DNA of 32,873 bases, taken from contig CAIXSK010000048.1 of NCBI GenBank assembly GCA_903922075.1, positions 1-32,873 of the forward strand. The letters are read 5' to 3'. Below, in pieces: positions 1 through 10,028 of the stretch; positions within the stretch are counted from its first letter, which is position 1, and each line of letters begins with the position of its first letter. The notes beneath the pieces were generated by a model that had not been told where the DNA came from, searched no databases, and saw only the letters and a list, made by a program, of their open reading frames with translations. The translations under genes and the position numbers were made by a program. The DNA is from an uncultured beta proteobacterium. Lineage in GTDB: Bacteria > Pseudomonadota > Gammaproteobacteria > Burkholderiales > Rhodocyclaceae.

Positions 1-434
1 CAAAGCAGGATGACGCCCTTGTCCGGATAGGCCAGGTAGGGATCGACCGAATCGCGGCCCATGTAGGGATTGACCGTGACGGCGTCGGCCTGGAAGCGTT
101 CGAAGGCCTCGACGGCATATTGCTCTGCGGTCGAGCCGATGTCGCCGCGCTTGGCGTCGAGGATGACCGGGATGCCGGGGTGCCTGGCGTGAATGTGGGC
201 GATCAGCGCTTCGAGCTGGTCTTCGGCGCGGCGGGCGGCGAAGTAGGCGATCTGCGGCTTGAAGGCGCAGACCAGGTCGGCCGTCGCGTCGACGATGGCG
301 GCGCAGAATTCGAAGATGGCATCGTCGCGCCCCTTCAGGTGCGCCGGAAACTTGGCTGGATCGGGATCGAGGCCGACGCAGAGCAGGGAATTGTTCTTCT
401 GCCAGGCCGCGTTCAGTTGGTCGATAAAGCTCAT
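1..434 (-). CDS. pyrF: orotidine 5'-phosphate decarboxylase, partial (C-terminus beyond window)
   Basis: Reverse-strand translation from ATG at 434: [30 protein letters not shown]...[10 protein letters not shown]...[22 protein letters not shown]...[12 protein letters not shown], with the PyrF signature DAKRGDIG. Confidence 0.93.
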   Translation of the reverse strand, partial: MSFIDQLNAAWQKNNSLLCVGLDPDPAKFPAHLKGRDDAIFEFCAAIVDATADLVCAFKPQIAYFAARRAEDQLEALIAHIHARHPGIPVILDAKRGDIGSTAEQYAVEAFERFQADAVTVNPYMGRDSVDPYLAYPDKGVILL

Positions 435-1600
435 GCGGGGTCCTTCGGGAGATAGCGGGAAAACTTGTCCGGCAGCAGGCAGGTCTGCAGGCTGCGCTGG
501 GTGAAGATGAAGCGCCCGTCGCAGACGAAACCGAGTTGCTGCCAGTCGACTTCATGGTTGAGCATCATCGTGCATTCGATCAGGTCGCGTCGCGCGATGT
601 GCCGGTTCTTGGGAAACAGCGCCAGGACGGAGCCGTCGAAGCTCTTGCAGTCGTGCAGGAAGAACGGCGCCGGCTTGCGCGTCCGGCCATTGACGTAGAT
701 GCGCGGATGCTCGTTGATCGGGAAGGCGCGGCCCCATTGCCACCAGTTGCTTTCGTCGAAGGGGCGGACGCGGCGGGCGAGCAGTTCGGCCTTGTGTTTG
801 TCGAGGTGCGGGTGCTTGATGCCGTACAGCATGCGCCGCGTTTCGCCGGTGTCCACGGTCTTCGAATAGACGAATTCCATGTTGCCCTTGGCGTGCGTGT
901 AGATCTGGTCGGCGCCGGAGACGGCGCCAACCTTGACCTCGAAGACGTCCGCCAGGCGCAGGTTGTGGTTGTCGCGCAGGAACATCAGCTGGCCGTCGAC
1001 CTCGGTGAAGGTCCGCCCATCGGCCATGCGTCGGTCCTGGCGGCCCTTCTCGAAGCGGAAAATGGCGCAGTTCGGCGTGTGGTCGCCGAAGACGCGGACG
1101 TCCCCGGTTTCGTAGAAGTGCGTGATGCTGCCCTGCTCGGCCAGCCAGGCGTTCAGCTTCTTGGCGGCGGTCAGCTTGATGAATTCGCGCGGCACGATGA
1201 AGACCAGTTCGCCGCCCGGCTTCAGGTGGCGGATGCATTTTTCGATGAAGAACAGGAAGAGGTTGCTGCGGCCGTCGAAAAGTTTCGATTTCAGCCTTTT
1301 TTTGGTCTCGACCGTAACATCCTGCAGGCGGACGTAGGGCGGATTGCCGATGATGGTGTCGAATTGCTCGCTCAGCGGGTAATCGAAAAAATCGCCGAGT
1401 TTCGCGCCTTCCGGGCAGACACGCCGGTCGATCTCGATCCCGACGACGTCGGCGCCACGCTCGCGCAGGGTGCTAAAAAAAGCGCCGTCACCGGCCGATG
1501 GCTCCAGCGTCCGGCCCTTGTTCTGGCAAAGATCCAGCATGAAGTCCACCACATTGGGCGGCGTGAACACCTGGCCGAGTTGAGCGACGTCGCGGGTCAT
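431..1600 (-). CDS. class I SAM-dependent DNA methyltransferase (N6-adenine type, NPPY motif), no adjacent restriction gene
   Basis: 389 aa; N-terminal [19 protein letters not shown] motif [10 protein letters not shown], catalytic [16 protein letters not shown] overlap with the upstream gene, ATGA overlap with pyrF. Confidence 0.85.
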   Translation of the reverse strand: MTRDVAQLGQVFTPPNVVDFMLDLCQNKGRTLEPSAGDGAFFSTLRERGADVVGIEIDRRVCPEGAKLGDFFDYPLSEQFDTIIGNPPYVRLQDVTVETKKRLKSKLFDGRSNLFLFFIEKCIRHLKPGGELVFIVPREFIKLTAAKKLNAWLAEQGSITHFYETGDVRVFGDHTPNCAIFRFEKGRQDRRMADGRTFTEVDGQLMFLRDNHNLRLADVFEVKVGAVSGADQIYTHAKGNMEFVYSKTVDTGETRRMLYGIKHPHLDKHKAELLARRVRPFDESNWWQWGRAFPINEHPRIYVNGRTRKPAPFFLHDCKSFDGSVLALFPKNRHIARRDLIECTMMLNHEVDWQQLGFVCDGRFIFTQRSLQTCLLPDKFSRYLPKDPA

Positions 1601-2022
1601 CAGCCAGTCAGGTTGTCCTTGAGCAACAGAGCCCGCGCGTAGGCGAGGAAGTCGTCGAGGTGCGTTTCGATGATACGAATGGTGATCGGCAACTGCAGGC
1701 TTTCGTAGTCGTGGACCGCGATATTGCGAAAGCCGACCATCCGCTTCAGGCTATCGGATAAGGCCGGCGTGATCCAGCCTGCTTGGGAGATCAGCGTGAA
1801 GACATCGCGGGCACTTTGCGGCACACCGAGCCGTTCGCGTCGAATCAGGTGCTGGCCCATGTCGAGCGCCGCTTCGCAAGCGCGCTGGATGTTGAGGATG
1901 GCTGCATCCTGGCGGGTGAAATTGTTCGCGAAACCAGCCGGGTCGACGGCATATTCCTCGCGGGCGCGACGGACGCAACGCTCAATGGTTGCCGCCTTGT
2001 TGATCAGTACGTCATCGGCCAT
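1600..2022 (-). CDS. hepT: HepT-like (DUF86) toxin of a HepT/MntA toxin-antitoxin system
   Basis: Start at MADDVLINK; RNIAVHDY matches the RX4HXY motif of HepT; small helical protein adjacent to a minimal nucleotidyltransferase. Confidence 0.85.
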   Translation of the reverse strand: MADDVLINKAATIERCVRRAREEYAVDPAGFANNFTRQDAAILNIQRACEAALDMGQHLIRRERLGVPQSARDVFTLISQAGWITPALSDSLKRMVGFRNIAVHDYESLQLPITIRIIETHLDDFLAYARALLLKDNLTG

Positions 2023-2407
2023 AAATCCTGCCCTCACGTTGCACATCGGCGATCAGGGCAGCGCGGGCGCCGTCCAGCTCGGTCTTGTCGCTGAGTACGC
2101 CGGCCTCGTAGAGATCGGCTTGGCTGTTGGCGGCCCACCAGCGCTGGCCGGTGCTCAGGATGCGGTATTGCATGACCGTCGAAGCGGCCCGGAAATCGAG
2201 AAGATCGACCGGGCAACCGGCGAGGTCGGCGATTTCTCCTGAGATGTCCCAGAGCCTGGCTGGATCGACCTGGCCTCGGACCAGGACGGCCAAGTCAAGA
2301 TCGCTATCCGGCCCCGCCGTGCCGTCGACCTGGCTGCCGAAGGCATAGATCGCCAGCAAATTGGGTAAACGTGCTTGCAACAAGTGGACGATCGCTTCCC
2401 GGTTCAT
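2012..2407 (-). CDS. mntA: MntA-like minimal nucleotidyltransferase antitoxin
   Basis: 131 aa from MNREAIVHLL; GSQVDGTAGPDSDLD matches GSX10DXD; 11-bp overlap with hepT. Confidence 0.85.
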   Translation of the reverse strand: MNREAIVHLLQARLPNLLAIYAFGSQVDGTAGPDSDLDLAVLVRGQVDPARLWDISGEIADLAGCPVDLLDFRAASTVMQYRILSTGQRWWAANSQADLYEAGVLSDKTELDGARAALIADVQREGRIYGR

Positions 2408-2607
2408 GGAGACTCGTCGTCCTTGGGTTTTTCGGCCGCCGCCTTCTCCCGCTCCTTCTTCTCCCAGTAGCGCTCGTTCTTGCTCTCGTCGGCGAAGCGG
2501 AAGCGACCGGCGAGTTCGCAGCCCTTCATGCCGGGATTGCACGGCAGGTTATTCACCTTCGTGCAGCGATCGCCGACTTCGTGCGGACAGCCCCAGCTTC
2601 CGGCCAT
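2404..2607 (-). CDS. small Cys-rich conserved-looking protein of unknown function
   Basis: 67 aa: MAGSWGCPHEVGDRCTKVNNLPCNPGMKGCELAGRFRF...; ATG at 2607, 1 bp after glnS stop; ATGA overlap with mntA. Confidence 0.7.
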   Translation of the reverse strand: MAGSWGCPHEVGDRCTKVNNLPCNPGMKGCELAGRFRFADESKNERYWEKKEREKAAAEKPKDDESP

Positions 2608-2608
2608 A

Positions 2609-4414
2609 TCAGGCGCCCTTGCCCCAGGAGTCCTTGAGCGTGACCGCCCGGTTGAAGACCGGCGCGCCCGGCTTCGAATCGACGCGGTCGGCGACGAAGT
2701 AGCCGTGGCGCTCGAACTGGAAGCGCTCCTCCGGTTTGGCGTCACGCAGGCAGGCTTCGAGCTGGGCGGTGATGGTCTGGCAGGAGTCCGTGTTCATGTC
2801 GTCGAGGAAATCGCGTTCCAGGTCCGGCGCATCGCCTTCGCGTCGGGCACCCGGCGCGGGAACCTTGAACAGGCGGTCGTAGAGGCGGATTTCGGCCGGA
2901 TAGGCGTGCGCCGCCGAGACCCAGTGCAGGTTGCCCTTGACCTTGACGCTGTCGGCGCCCGGCGTGCCGGACTTGGTGTCGGGCAGGTAGTTGCAATGGA
3001 CGGCGACGACCTTGCCGCTGGCATCCTTGTCGCAGCCGGTGCATTCGACCACGTAGCCGTAGCGCAGGCGCGCCATGTTGCCCGGGAACAGGCGGCGGAA
3101 GCCCTTGCTCGGCACTTCCATGAAGTCCTCGCCCTCGATCCACAGTTCGCGGGAAAACGGAACGCTGCGCTGGCCGAGTTCCGGATGCAGCGGGTGGTTC
3201 GGCGCGAAGCACTCCTCGACCTGGCCGTCCGGGTAGTTGTCGATGATCAGCTTGACCGGGTCAAGCACGGCGATGCGGCGCAGGTCGGACTCGTTCATCA
3301 CCTCGCGCATGGCGTCTTCAAACAGCACGTAGTCGATCAGCGAGTCGTGCTTGGAGACGCCGATGCGCTCGGCGAACAGCCTGAAGCCTTCGGCCGAGTA
3401 GCCGCGGCGGCGGGCGCCGACCAGGGTCGGCATGCGCGGGTCGTCCCAGCCGCTGACGTGCTTTTCCTCGACCAGCTGGATGAGTTTCCGCTTGGACAGC
3501 ACGACGTAGGTCAGGTTGAGGCGCGAGAATTCGATCTGCTGCGGTAGCGGCCGTTGCAGCAGACCGCCCTCGGCCAGGCGCTCAAGCAGCCAGTCGTAGA
3601 ACGGACGCTGGTCTTCGAACTCCAGCGTGCAGATCGAGTGGGTGATGTTCTCCAGCGCGTCTTCGATCGGGTGGGCGAAGGTGTACATCGGATAGACGCA
3701 CCACTTGTCGCCGGTGTTGTGGTGCGTGGCGTGGCGGATGCGGTAGATGGCCGGGTCGCGCAGGTTGATGTTGGGCGCCGCCATGTCGATTTTGGCGCGC
3801 AGGATGTGCGTGCCATCGGCGAATTCGCCGGCCTGCATGCGCTTGAACAGGTCCACGTTTTCTTCGACGCTGCGATTGCGGAAAGGCGAATCCTTGCCGG
3901 GCTGGGTCAGGGTGCCGCGGTTGGCGCGCATTTCGTCGGCCGACTGGCTGTCGACATAGGCGTGGCCGGCCGAGATCAGGTATTCGGCAAACTGGGCCAT
4001 CCAGTCGAAATAGTTGGAGGCTTGGTAGAGATTGGTTTCGCCGCCCTGTTCCCACGAGCAGCCCAGCCATTTGACCGAATCGACGATGGCATCGACGTAT
4101 TCCTGCTCTTCCTTCTCCGGGTTGGTGTCGTCGAAGCGCAGATGACAGCGGCCGCCGTATTGCTCGGCCAGGCCGAAGTTGAGCAGGATGGACTTGGCGT
4201 GGCCAAAGTGCAGGTAGCCGTTCGGCTCGGGCGGGAAGCGGGTGCGGATTTTCGCGGCGTCAAGCGGTGCGGCGGCGTGGTCAGCAGCGGTACCGGGGCG
4301 GCCGGCCCAGCGGCGCTGGGCGTGCTTGCCGGCAGCCAGGTCGGCTTCGACGATGTTCCTGATGAAATTGGCGGCGGGGGTCGGGGGGCTGGCGGGTTGG
4401 TTGGGGCTGCTCAC
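2609..4414 (-). CDS. glnS: glutaminyl-tRNA synthetase
   Basis: 601 aa, GTG start; class I signatures RFPPEPNGYLHFGHAKSI and VVLSKRKL. Confidence 0.97.
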   Translation of the reverse strand: MSSPNQPASPPTPAANFIRNIVEADLAAGKHAQRRWAGRPGTAADHAAAPLDAAKIRTRFPPEPNGYLHFGHAKSILLNFGLAEQYGGRCHLRFDDTNPEKEEQEYVDAIVDSVKWLGCSWEQGGETNLYQASNYFDWMAQFAEYLISAGHAYVDSQSADEMRANRGTLTQPGKDSPFRNRSVEENVDLFKRMQAGEFADGTHILRAKIDMAAPNINLRDPAIYRIRHATHHNTGDKWCVYPMYTFAHPIEDALENITHSICTLEFEDQRPFYDWLLERLAEGGLLQRPLPQQIEFSRLNLTYVVLSKRKLIQLVEEKHVSGWDDPRMPTLVGARRRGYSAEGFRLFAERIGVSKHDSLIDYVLFEDAMREVMNESDLRRIAVLDPVKLIIDNYPDGQVEECFAPNHPLHPELGQRSVPFSRELWIEGEDFMEVPSKGFRRLFPGNMARLRYGYVVECTGCDKDASGKVVAVHCNYLPDTKSGTPGADSVKVKGNLHWVSAAHAYPAEIRLYDRLFKVPAPGARREGDAPDLERDFLDDMNTDSCQTITAQLEACLRDAKPEERFQFERHGYFVADRVDSKPGAPVFNRAVTLKDSWGKGA

Positions 4415-4481
4415 GGGAAAACCTCTTTGATTAAGCGCGCTATTTTACCGGCAGAGGCGCTCGGGGCGGTAGAATTCGGCC

Positions 4482-4889
4482 ATGTCCGCCCTGCACAACC
4501 TCTCCGCCCTGAATTTCCTCGCCGTTGGCGTCGGGGCGGCCTTCGGCGCCTGGAGCCGCTGGCTGCTCGGCGTCGCCCTCAATCCGCTATTCGTCGCCCT
4601 GCCGCTCGGCACCCTGGCGGCCAACGTCATCGGCGGCTACCTGGTCGGCGTCGCGGTCGGCGTGTTTCACATGAACACTCATTTCCCGATGGCCTGGAAG
4701 TTGTTCGCAATCACCGGTTTTCTCGGCGGCCTGACCACTTTTTCGACCTTCTCGGCCGAAGTGGTCGAACGGATGCTGGCCGGCCAGTTGCCGCTGGCCC
4801 TGGGGCTCGCCTCGGTGCATCTGCTCGGTTCATTGACGGCGACTTATCTCGGCTTGCTGACCGTCGGGGCGACGAAAATCTGGGCGTGA
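4482..4889 (+). CDS. crcB: fluoride channel CrcB/Fluc
   Basis: 135 aa; GAAFGAWSRWLLG, GTLAANVIGGYLVG, GFLGGLTTFSTFSAE motifs. Confidence 0.94.
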   Translation: MSALHNLSALNFLAVGVGAAFGAWSRWLLGVALNPLFVALPLGTLAANVIGGYLVGVAVGVFHMNTHFPMAWKLFAITGFLGGLTTFSTFSAEVVERMLAGQLPLALGLASVHLLGSLTATYLGLLTVGATKIWA

Positions 4890-4912
4890 TCGCTCGAACG
4901 CTGGTGACCTGA

Positions 4913-7723
4913 TCAGGCGGCGGGTTTGTCGCCCGCTTTCTGCAGCCAGTGCAGCAGGGCCGTGAACAGGGTGGCCGGGTCTACCGGTTTGGTGATGAAA
5001 TCGTCCATGCCGGCCGCCAGGCAATGCTGCCGGTCTTCGCTGAAGGCATTGGCGGTCATGGCCAGGATCGGCGTGCGCTGCAGCCGGGGCAGGCGGCGGA
5101 TACGTTCGGTAGCTTGCAGTCCGTCCATGTTGGGCATCTGCATGTCCATCAGGATCAGGGCGTAGGTTTTTTCCTGCGCCAGGCGCAGCGCCTGTTCGCC
5201 GTCCTCGGCGGTTTCGACGACGAGGCCGGTTTCATCAAGCAGGGATTGCGTCACCTCGCGGTTGATCTGTTCGTCGTCGGCCAGCAGGATCCGGGTGCCG
5301 GCGAAATCGCGGCGCAGGAGATCTTCGGGGTTGTCAGCCGGGCGGGCGGCGGTTTTCTGCCCGGCCGCGCACTTGTTCAGCCGTACGGTCAGCCAGAAGG
5401 TGCTGCCTTGGCCGGGTTCGGTGTCGACGCCGGCATCGCCGCCCATCAGTTGGGCGATTTTCCGGGTAATGGCCAGGCCGAGGCCGGTGCCGCCGTATTT
5501 TCGGGTAATCGAGTTGTCGGCCTGCTCGAAGGCTGAGAAGAGGCGGGGGACGGCTTCCGGGTCGATGCCCGGGCCGCTGTCGCTGACCTCGAAGCGCAGC
5601 AGGGCCGTGGTCGGCGTTTCGTCCAAGAGGCGGGTGCGCAGGGCGATCGTGCCGTGCTCGGTGAATTTGACGGCGTTGGACAGATAGTTGAGCAGGGCCT
5701 GGCGCAAGCGGGTTCGGTCGCCGACCAGACCTGCCGGGACGGGGTCGGCCTCGGCCGTCAGTGCCAGGCCCTTGGCCCTGGCCTTGCTGGCGATCATGTC
5801 CAGGCTGTTGGCGGTCATCTCGCCGATCTCGATGGCGTCCTCGGCCAGTGAAAACTTGCCGGCTTCGATCTTGGACAGGTCAAGGACTGTATTGATTATT
5901 TCGAGCAGATGGACGCCGGCGGCTTCGATCTTGTCGAGCTTGTCGGCCTGCTGGGTGGTGACGCTGGTGCGACGGAGCAGGTGCGTCATGCCGATGACGG
6001 CGTTCAGGGGGGTGCGGATTTCGTGGCTCATGTTGGCCAGGAAGGCGCTCTTGGCGATGTTCGCGGTTTCCGCCTGGTTCTTCGCGGCGACCAGTTCCCG
6101 GGTGCGGTCGTCGACCAGGCGTTCGAGGTGATGGCGATGGGTCGCCAGTTCGTCCTGGATCGCCTTCGTCTCGGTGATGTCCATGGCTAGCCCGTCGATG
6201 AGCAGTTCGCCGTCACCGGGCCGGGTACCGATGGAGCGGTCGAACAGCCAGCGCCAGCGGCCGTCGGCGTCGATGACGCGGTATTCCAGCTGGAAGGGCG
6301 TCTGGGTGGCGAGCATTTGCGCCACGGCTTCGTCTACGCGCTCTCGGTCTTCCGGATGGATCTCGTTGTGCCAATGGAAGGGGTGGCTGAGGAGATAGTC
6401 CAGCGGCAGGCCGAAGATGTCGGCGGCGCGTGGCGAGTAATAAACGCCGCCGCGCCGGACCGAGTAGGTGTAGACGATATCGGGCAGGTTCTCCACCAGG
6501 TGGCGGTGGCGCGCCTCGCTGTCCTTGAGGATCTGCTGGGCCTGCTTGTCGGCGGTGATGTCGGTGTGGGTGCCGCACATGCGGACCGGCCGGCCGTCGG
6601 CATCGCGCTGGGTGACACCGGCCTGATCGAGAATCCAGCGGAGGCTGCCGTCCTTGTGCAGCATCCGGTATTCGAGCCGGTGCATGGCCGAGCGCCCTTC
6701 GAGCACGGCGTTGATCGATTCCCAGGCGCCGCTTCGATCTTCGGGGTGGATGAAGTCGGTCCACTGTTTGGGGGTCTGCTGGATTTCCTCGTGGGTGTAG
6801 CCCAGCATGGTCGCCCAGCGCTCGTTGCGATAGACCGTGCCGCTCGTGATGTCCCAGTCCCAGAAGCCGAGTTCGGATCCCTGGAGGACGAAGCGGAGCT
6901 GTTTCTCGCGGTTCTCCAGCGCGTGTTCCGAGCGTTTTCGCTCGGTGATGTCCTGAAAGGTCACGCCGCATCGCTTCGCCCCGGCGTGGTAGGCGTTGAC
7001 GGCATAGTGGGCGCCGAGCAGTTCGGAGCCCTGTTCGAACTGGCGAGGCTGGCCGGTTAGCGCTACCTGCCCGTAGGTTCCGACCCAGTCGGTGGTGTCT
7101 GCTTCCAGGCCGGGCAGCATTTCTTTCAGGCGCCGGCCGACGGCCTGCTCGGCCTTGAGGCCGGTAGTCTGCTCGAAGCCCCGATTGGCGGCGACGACGA
7201 TCAGGTCGATGGGCGCTCCCCGCTCGTCTTCGACGACTTCGAAGAGGACGAAACCGGCGCTCATGTTTTCGAAGAGCTGGCGGTAGCGTTGCTCGGATTC
7301 GAGGAGATTCTGCTCGACCCGCTTGCGCTCGGTGATGTCTTCGAGCAGGCAGACGAAGAAATCGGGTTCGCCCCGGTCATCTCGAACTATGCGGACTTTC
7401 AGCTGCCCCCAGAAACGGCTGGCGTCGGCGCGCAGGTATTGCTTGTCGCGCTCGTAGCTATCGATGTCACCGGCCAGCAGGCGGGCGACCAATTCGAGGC
7501 TGCTCTCCAGTTCTTCGTGCGGGGTGAGATCCTGCCAGTTTTTTTCGAGCAGCGCTTGCGGCGTCATGCCGAACATTTCGCTGAAGCGGTGGTTGGCGCG
7601 GAGGATGCGGCCGCTCGGGGCGACGATGGCCATGCCGGTCGAGGCCAGTTCGAAGGCGGCCGCGAAGTAATTCTTGCCTTCGCGATTTTCCAGGGAATCT
7701 TTCGGCGAGGGGCCGGGCTGCAT
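4913..7723 (-). CDS. multi-PAS hybrid sensor histidine kinase with C-terminal receiver domain
   Basis: PAS/PAC repeats, H-box [18 protein letters not shown]-box GGTGLGLAI, receiver [13 protein letters not shown]...[16 protein letters not shown] taken at MQPGPS; an in-frame TTG lies 18 nt upstream. Confidence 0.92.
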   Translation of the reverse strand: MQPGPSPKDSLENREGKNYFAAAFELASTGMAIVAPSGRILRANHRFSEMFGMTPQALLEKNWQDLTPHEELESSLELVARLLAGDIDSYERDKQYLRADASRFWGQLKVRIVRDDRGEPDFFVCLLEDITERKRVEQNLLESEQRYRQLFENMSAGFVLFEVVEDERGAPIDLIVVAANRGFEQTTGLKAEQAVGRRLKEMLPGLEADTTDWVGTYGQVALTGQPRQFEQGSELLGAHYAVNAYHAGAKRCGVTFQDITERKRSEHALENREKQLRFVLQGSELGFWDWDITSGTVYRNERWATMLGYTHEEIQQTPKQWTDFIHPEDRSGAWESINAVLEGRSAMHRLEYRMLHKDGSLRWILDQAGVTQRDADGRPVRMCGTHTDITADKQAQQILKDSEARHRHLVENLPDIVYTYSVRRGGVYYSPRAADIFGLPLDYLLSHPFHWHNEIHPEDRERVDEAVAQMLATQTPFQLEYRVIDADGRWRWLFDRSIGTRPGDGELLIDGLAMDITETKAIQDELATHRHHLERLVDDRTRELVAAKNQAETANIAKSAFLANMSHEIRTPLNAVIGMTHLLRRTSVTTQQADKLDKIEAAGVHLLEIINTVLDLSKIEAGKFSLAEDAIEIGEMTANSLDMIASKARAKGLALTAEADPVPAGLVGDRTRLRQALLNYLSNAVKFTEHGTIALRTRLLDETPTTALLRFEVSDSGPGIDPEAVPRLFSAFEQADNSITRKYGGTGLGLAITRKIAQLMGGDAGVDTEPGQGSTFWLTVRLNKCAAGQKTAARPADNPEDLLRRDFAGTRILLADDEQINREVTQSLLDETGLVVETAEDGEQALRLAQEKTYALILMDMQMPNMDGLQATERIRRLPRLQRTPILAMTANAFSEDRQHCLAAGMDDFITKPVDPATLFTALLHWLQKAGDKPAA

Positions 7724-7813
7724 GATAGATATTCGAGGCAACGAGGAAATCTACATTCTTCCACATTATCGAACGTAGCGCCGGCTGTCCGGCGGGGGAG
7801 TGCAGATTTCGTC

Positions 7814-8254
7814 TCAGGCGGCCTGCTGCAGCAACCGCAGGCATTCCACCGAGGCCGCCAGGTCGAGTGCCGTGAAGTCGTCGAAATTCTTCAGGGTCGG
7901 GTTGGCGCCTTTGGCCAGCAGCAGTTTGACCAGGTCGGGCTTGCTGTTCGAGGCGACATACATCAGGGCGCTGGCGCCGTTGCCGTTTTGGCGGTCGAGG
8001 TCGATGCCGGCGTTGATCAGGGTTTCGATGATCGCGTGGTTGCCGTTGTAGCAGGCCAGCCACAGGGCGTTGCAGCCGTCGACATTGGTCACCGCGAGGT
8101 CGGCGCCACGGAGCAGCAACTCCTCGACGATTTCCAGCCGGCCTTCCTTGGCGGCGCGCATCAGCGGTGTGAAGCGGCCGTCGGCCTGGAGGGCGGAGAG
8201 ATTGTCGGCGGCAAAGCCGTGGTGTTCGAGGAAGGCGGCGAGGGTCGGGGTCAT
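7814..8254 (-). CDS. ankyrin-repeat protein
   Basis: Repeats such as DGRFTPLMRAAKEGRLEIVEELLLRGADL and NGASALMYVASNSKPDLVKLLLAKGANP; ATGA overlap with the upstream SagB-like gene. Confidence 0.88.
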   Translation of the reverse strand: MTPTLAAFLEHHGFAADNLSALQADGRFTPLMRAAKEGRLEIVEELLLRGADLAVTNVDGCNALWLACYNGNHAIIETLINAGIDLDRQNGNGASALMYVASNSKPDLVKLLLAKGANPTLKNFDDFTALDLAASVECLRLLQQAA

Positions 8255-9996
8255 GGGTTTTCCTTTTGGCGTTGCGGGTAGGGCTGGCCGGTTTCGATCC
8301 GCGTGTCGGTGACTGGCGTGCCGACGGTGAAGTGGTAGACGCTTTGCCAGCGGCTGCCTTCAAGGCCGAAGGCCTGGTGCACCGGGTCGTCGAAGAAGCA
8401 GCCGATACCGGTGCCGCGGATGCCGGCGGCTTCGGCTTCGAGGTAGAGGACCTGGCCGATCAGGCCAGCTTCGCGCAGCAGGGCGCGGTAGGCGTAGGCG
8501 TCCTGGCTGGGCGCCGAGAAATCGCCGAGCATGCCGAGCGAGAAGGCGCTGGTCGCCGCGATGTCCTGGTGGCAGGAGAGGGTGCGGGCCAGGCGCTGGA
8601 CTTCCGGCAAGCCGAGGGCGACAAGCAGGGTCAGGTTGAGGTGGGGCGGGCAGTCGGGGTCGACATCGGCGACCGGGCAGCGACCGGCGAAGCGGTCGTC
8701 GCTTTTGCCCAGTTCGCCGGGCAGTTCGGCGGCGCCGGCCGGCGTGCGTGGCAGCAGGTAGAGGCCGCTCGGCAGGCCGTCGACGCGCAGCACGAAGAGC
8801 AGCAGGTGGATGGCCGGGTCGGCTTCCTGCGCCGTGAACGGGGCCAGCGGGCGGGGCAGCGTGGCGTCGAGCATCCGGTAGAAGGCGGCCTTGTCGAGCG
8901 TGCATTTCGGGTCGAAGCGCTGGCCGCTGCGCCGCTGGCGGATGATCTGCATGGCGCCGGCCGTGGTCGGGTGCGGCGGCAACTCGGGGAGATTTGGAAA
9001 TTGGGCTTTTTTTGCCGCCGACCGTAGCATTTGGGGCTGGGGCGGCATCCGGCTGGCTGCGGCCGCCTGGTCGATAGCCGGCCAGCGGTAGCCGGGCGAG
9101 GCGTCGATGCGGGTCGGGGCGCCTTGCCAGTTGGCTGCGGCCAGCCGGTCAGCGAGGTCGACCGGCACTTCGCCGAGGCCGGGGGCGCAGATGGCGAGCA
9201 GGATTTCCGGTTCTTCGGTTTCGGTGTAGGCGTAGCGCGACGGGGGGAAGTCGTCCGGCCGGTCGAGGCCGAGGCAATGGGCCAGCGTCTCGCTCGGCAC
9301 GGCCTGCGCTTCGACCTCCCAGCCGAGCAGGGCGGCGGCGTAGCTCAAGGTGCCGATGGCGTGGCCGACATCAAGCTGGCAGTAGCGGAAAGCGCGCTCG
9401 CCGTATTTCCAGGCTTCGCGCCACATCGCGCTGCTCAGGCCGACGGCCAGCCAGCGCTCGCCATCGGCCGGACGCCGGGCGCGGCCTTCGAGGGCGTGCT
9501 GCTCCGGGTCATAGTGGTGCAGGCCGTCCGGGATGCCGGGCAGGCCGGCGCTCAGCACATAGGCTTCGACCGGGTGCAGATTGCCCGACGACGGGTTGTT
9601 GCGCAGTGCCCAGCGGCTCGGCCCCCAGGTTTTCCAGGCGGAAATCCCCAAGCTCAGTTCGAGCAGGGCGCCGAGGCTGGCCAGGTCGGGGGGGATTTCA
9701 CTTTCGGGCTTTTTTTGCCGGCAACCGCGCCCCGAAGGAATCCACAGCGACGAGCCAGCTTTGCTGGCCGTCCTGCTGTGCAGCGGATTTGTCAGTCCCC
9801 CTGGGGGATAGCACTGCTCGAAACGCTCGGCGGCCAGCGGCAGTTCAAGCACCGGGGCGCCGGGGTAGTGGCGGAACGGGGCGGGCTGGGCATCCCAGTC
9901 GAGCTGGCCGGGGCCTTCGGCATAGGCTTCGAAGCGGTGCTTGGTGCGCGCGTGGTAGGCGAGCAGGAGGGCGGCATTTTGTGAGGTATCCGACAC
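8251..9996 (-). CDS. SagB/ThcOx-type nitroreductase-family dehydrogenase, two nitroreductase-like halves
   Basis: From GTG at 9996 (VSDTSQNAALLLAYHARTKHRFEAYA); NPSSGNLHPVEAYVLS and IIRQRRSGQRFD motifs. The ORF-track extension to 10419 runs over the divergent nafY-like gene and is not credible. Confidence 0.85.
   Translation of the reverse strand: MSDTSQNAALLLAYHARTKHRFEAYAEGPGQLDWDAQPAPFRHYPGAPVLELPLAAERFEQCYPPGGLTNPLHSRTASKAGSSLWIPSGRGCRQKKPESEIPPDLASLGALLELSLGISAWKTWGPSRWALRNNPSSGNLHPVEAYVLSAGLPGIPDGLHHYDPEQHALEGRARRPADGERWLAVGLSSAMWREAWKYGERAFRYCQLDVGHAIGTLSYAAALLGWEVEAQAVPSETLAHCLGLDRPDDFPPSRYAYTETEEPEILLAICAPGLGEVPVDLADRLAAANWQGAPTRIDASPGYRWPAIDQAAAASRMPPQPQMLRSAAKKAQFPNLPELPPHPTTAGAMQIIRQRRSGQRFDPKCTLDKAAFYRMLDATLPRPLAPFTAQEADPAIHLLLFVLRVDGLPSGLYLLPRTPAGAAELPGELGKSDDRFAGRCPVADVDPDCPPHLNLTLLVALGLPEVQRLARTLSCHQDIAATSAFSLGMLGDFSAPSQDAYAYRALLREAGLIGQVLYLEAEAAGIRGTGIGCFFDDPVHQAFGLEGSRWQSVYHFTVGTPVTDTRIETGQPYPQRQKENP
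9980..9995. promoter_or_regulatory. NifA-type upstream activating sequence
   Basis: TGTGAGGTATCCGACA = TGT-N10-ACA, 76-91 bp upstream of the -24 element. Confidence 0.68.
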
Positions 9997-10028
9997 GGTA
10001 CGGTGTTTTCCTTGGTTAAAACGGGTTG

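Noticed and set aside
2404-2745. 113-aa version of the Cys-rich ORF
   Set aside because: N-terminal 46 residues are the glnS 3' end in another frame; the internal ATG at 2607 fits the operon.
4415-4481. Fluoride riboswitch upstream of crcB
   Set aside because: Only 67 bp available and no recognisable GGNGAUGG...UCCGCC-like core.
9690-9809. GGGGGAT repeats as a 7-bp target-site duplication
   Set aside because: The implied inserted length (113 bp) is not a multiple of three, and G-runs recur by chance in this GC-rich DNA; kept only as a weak hint.
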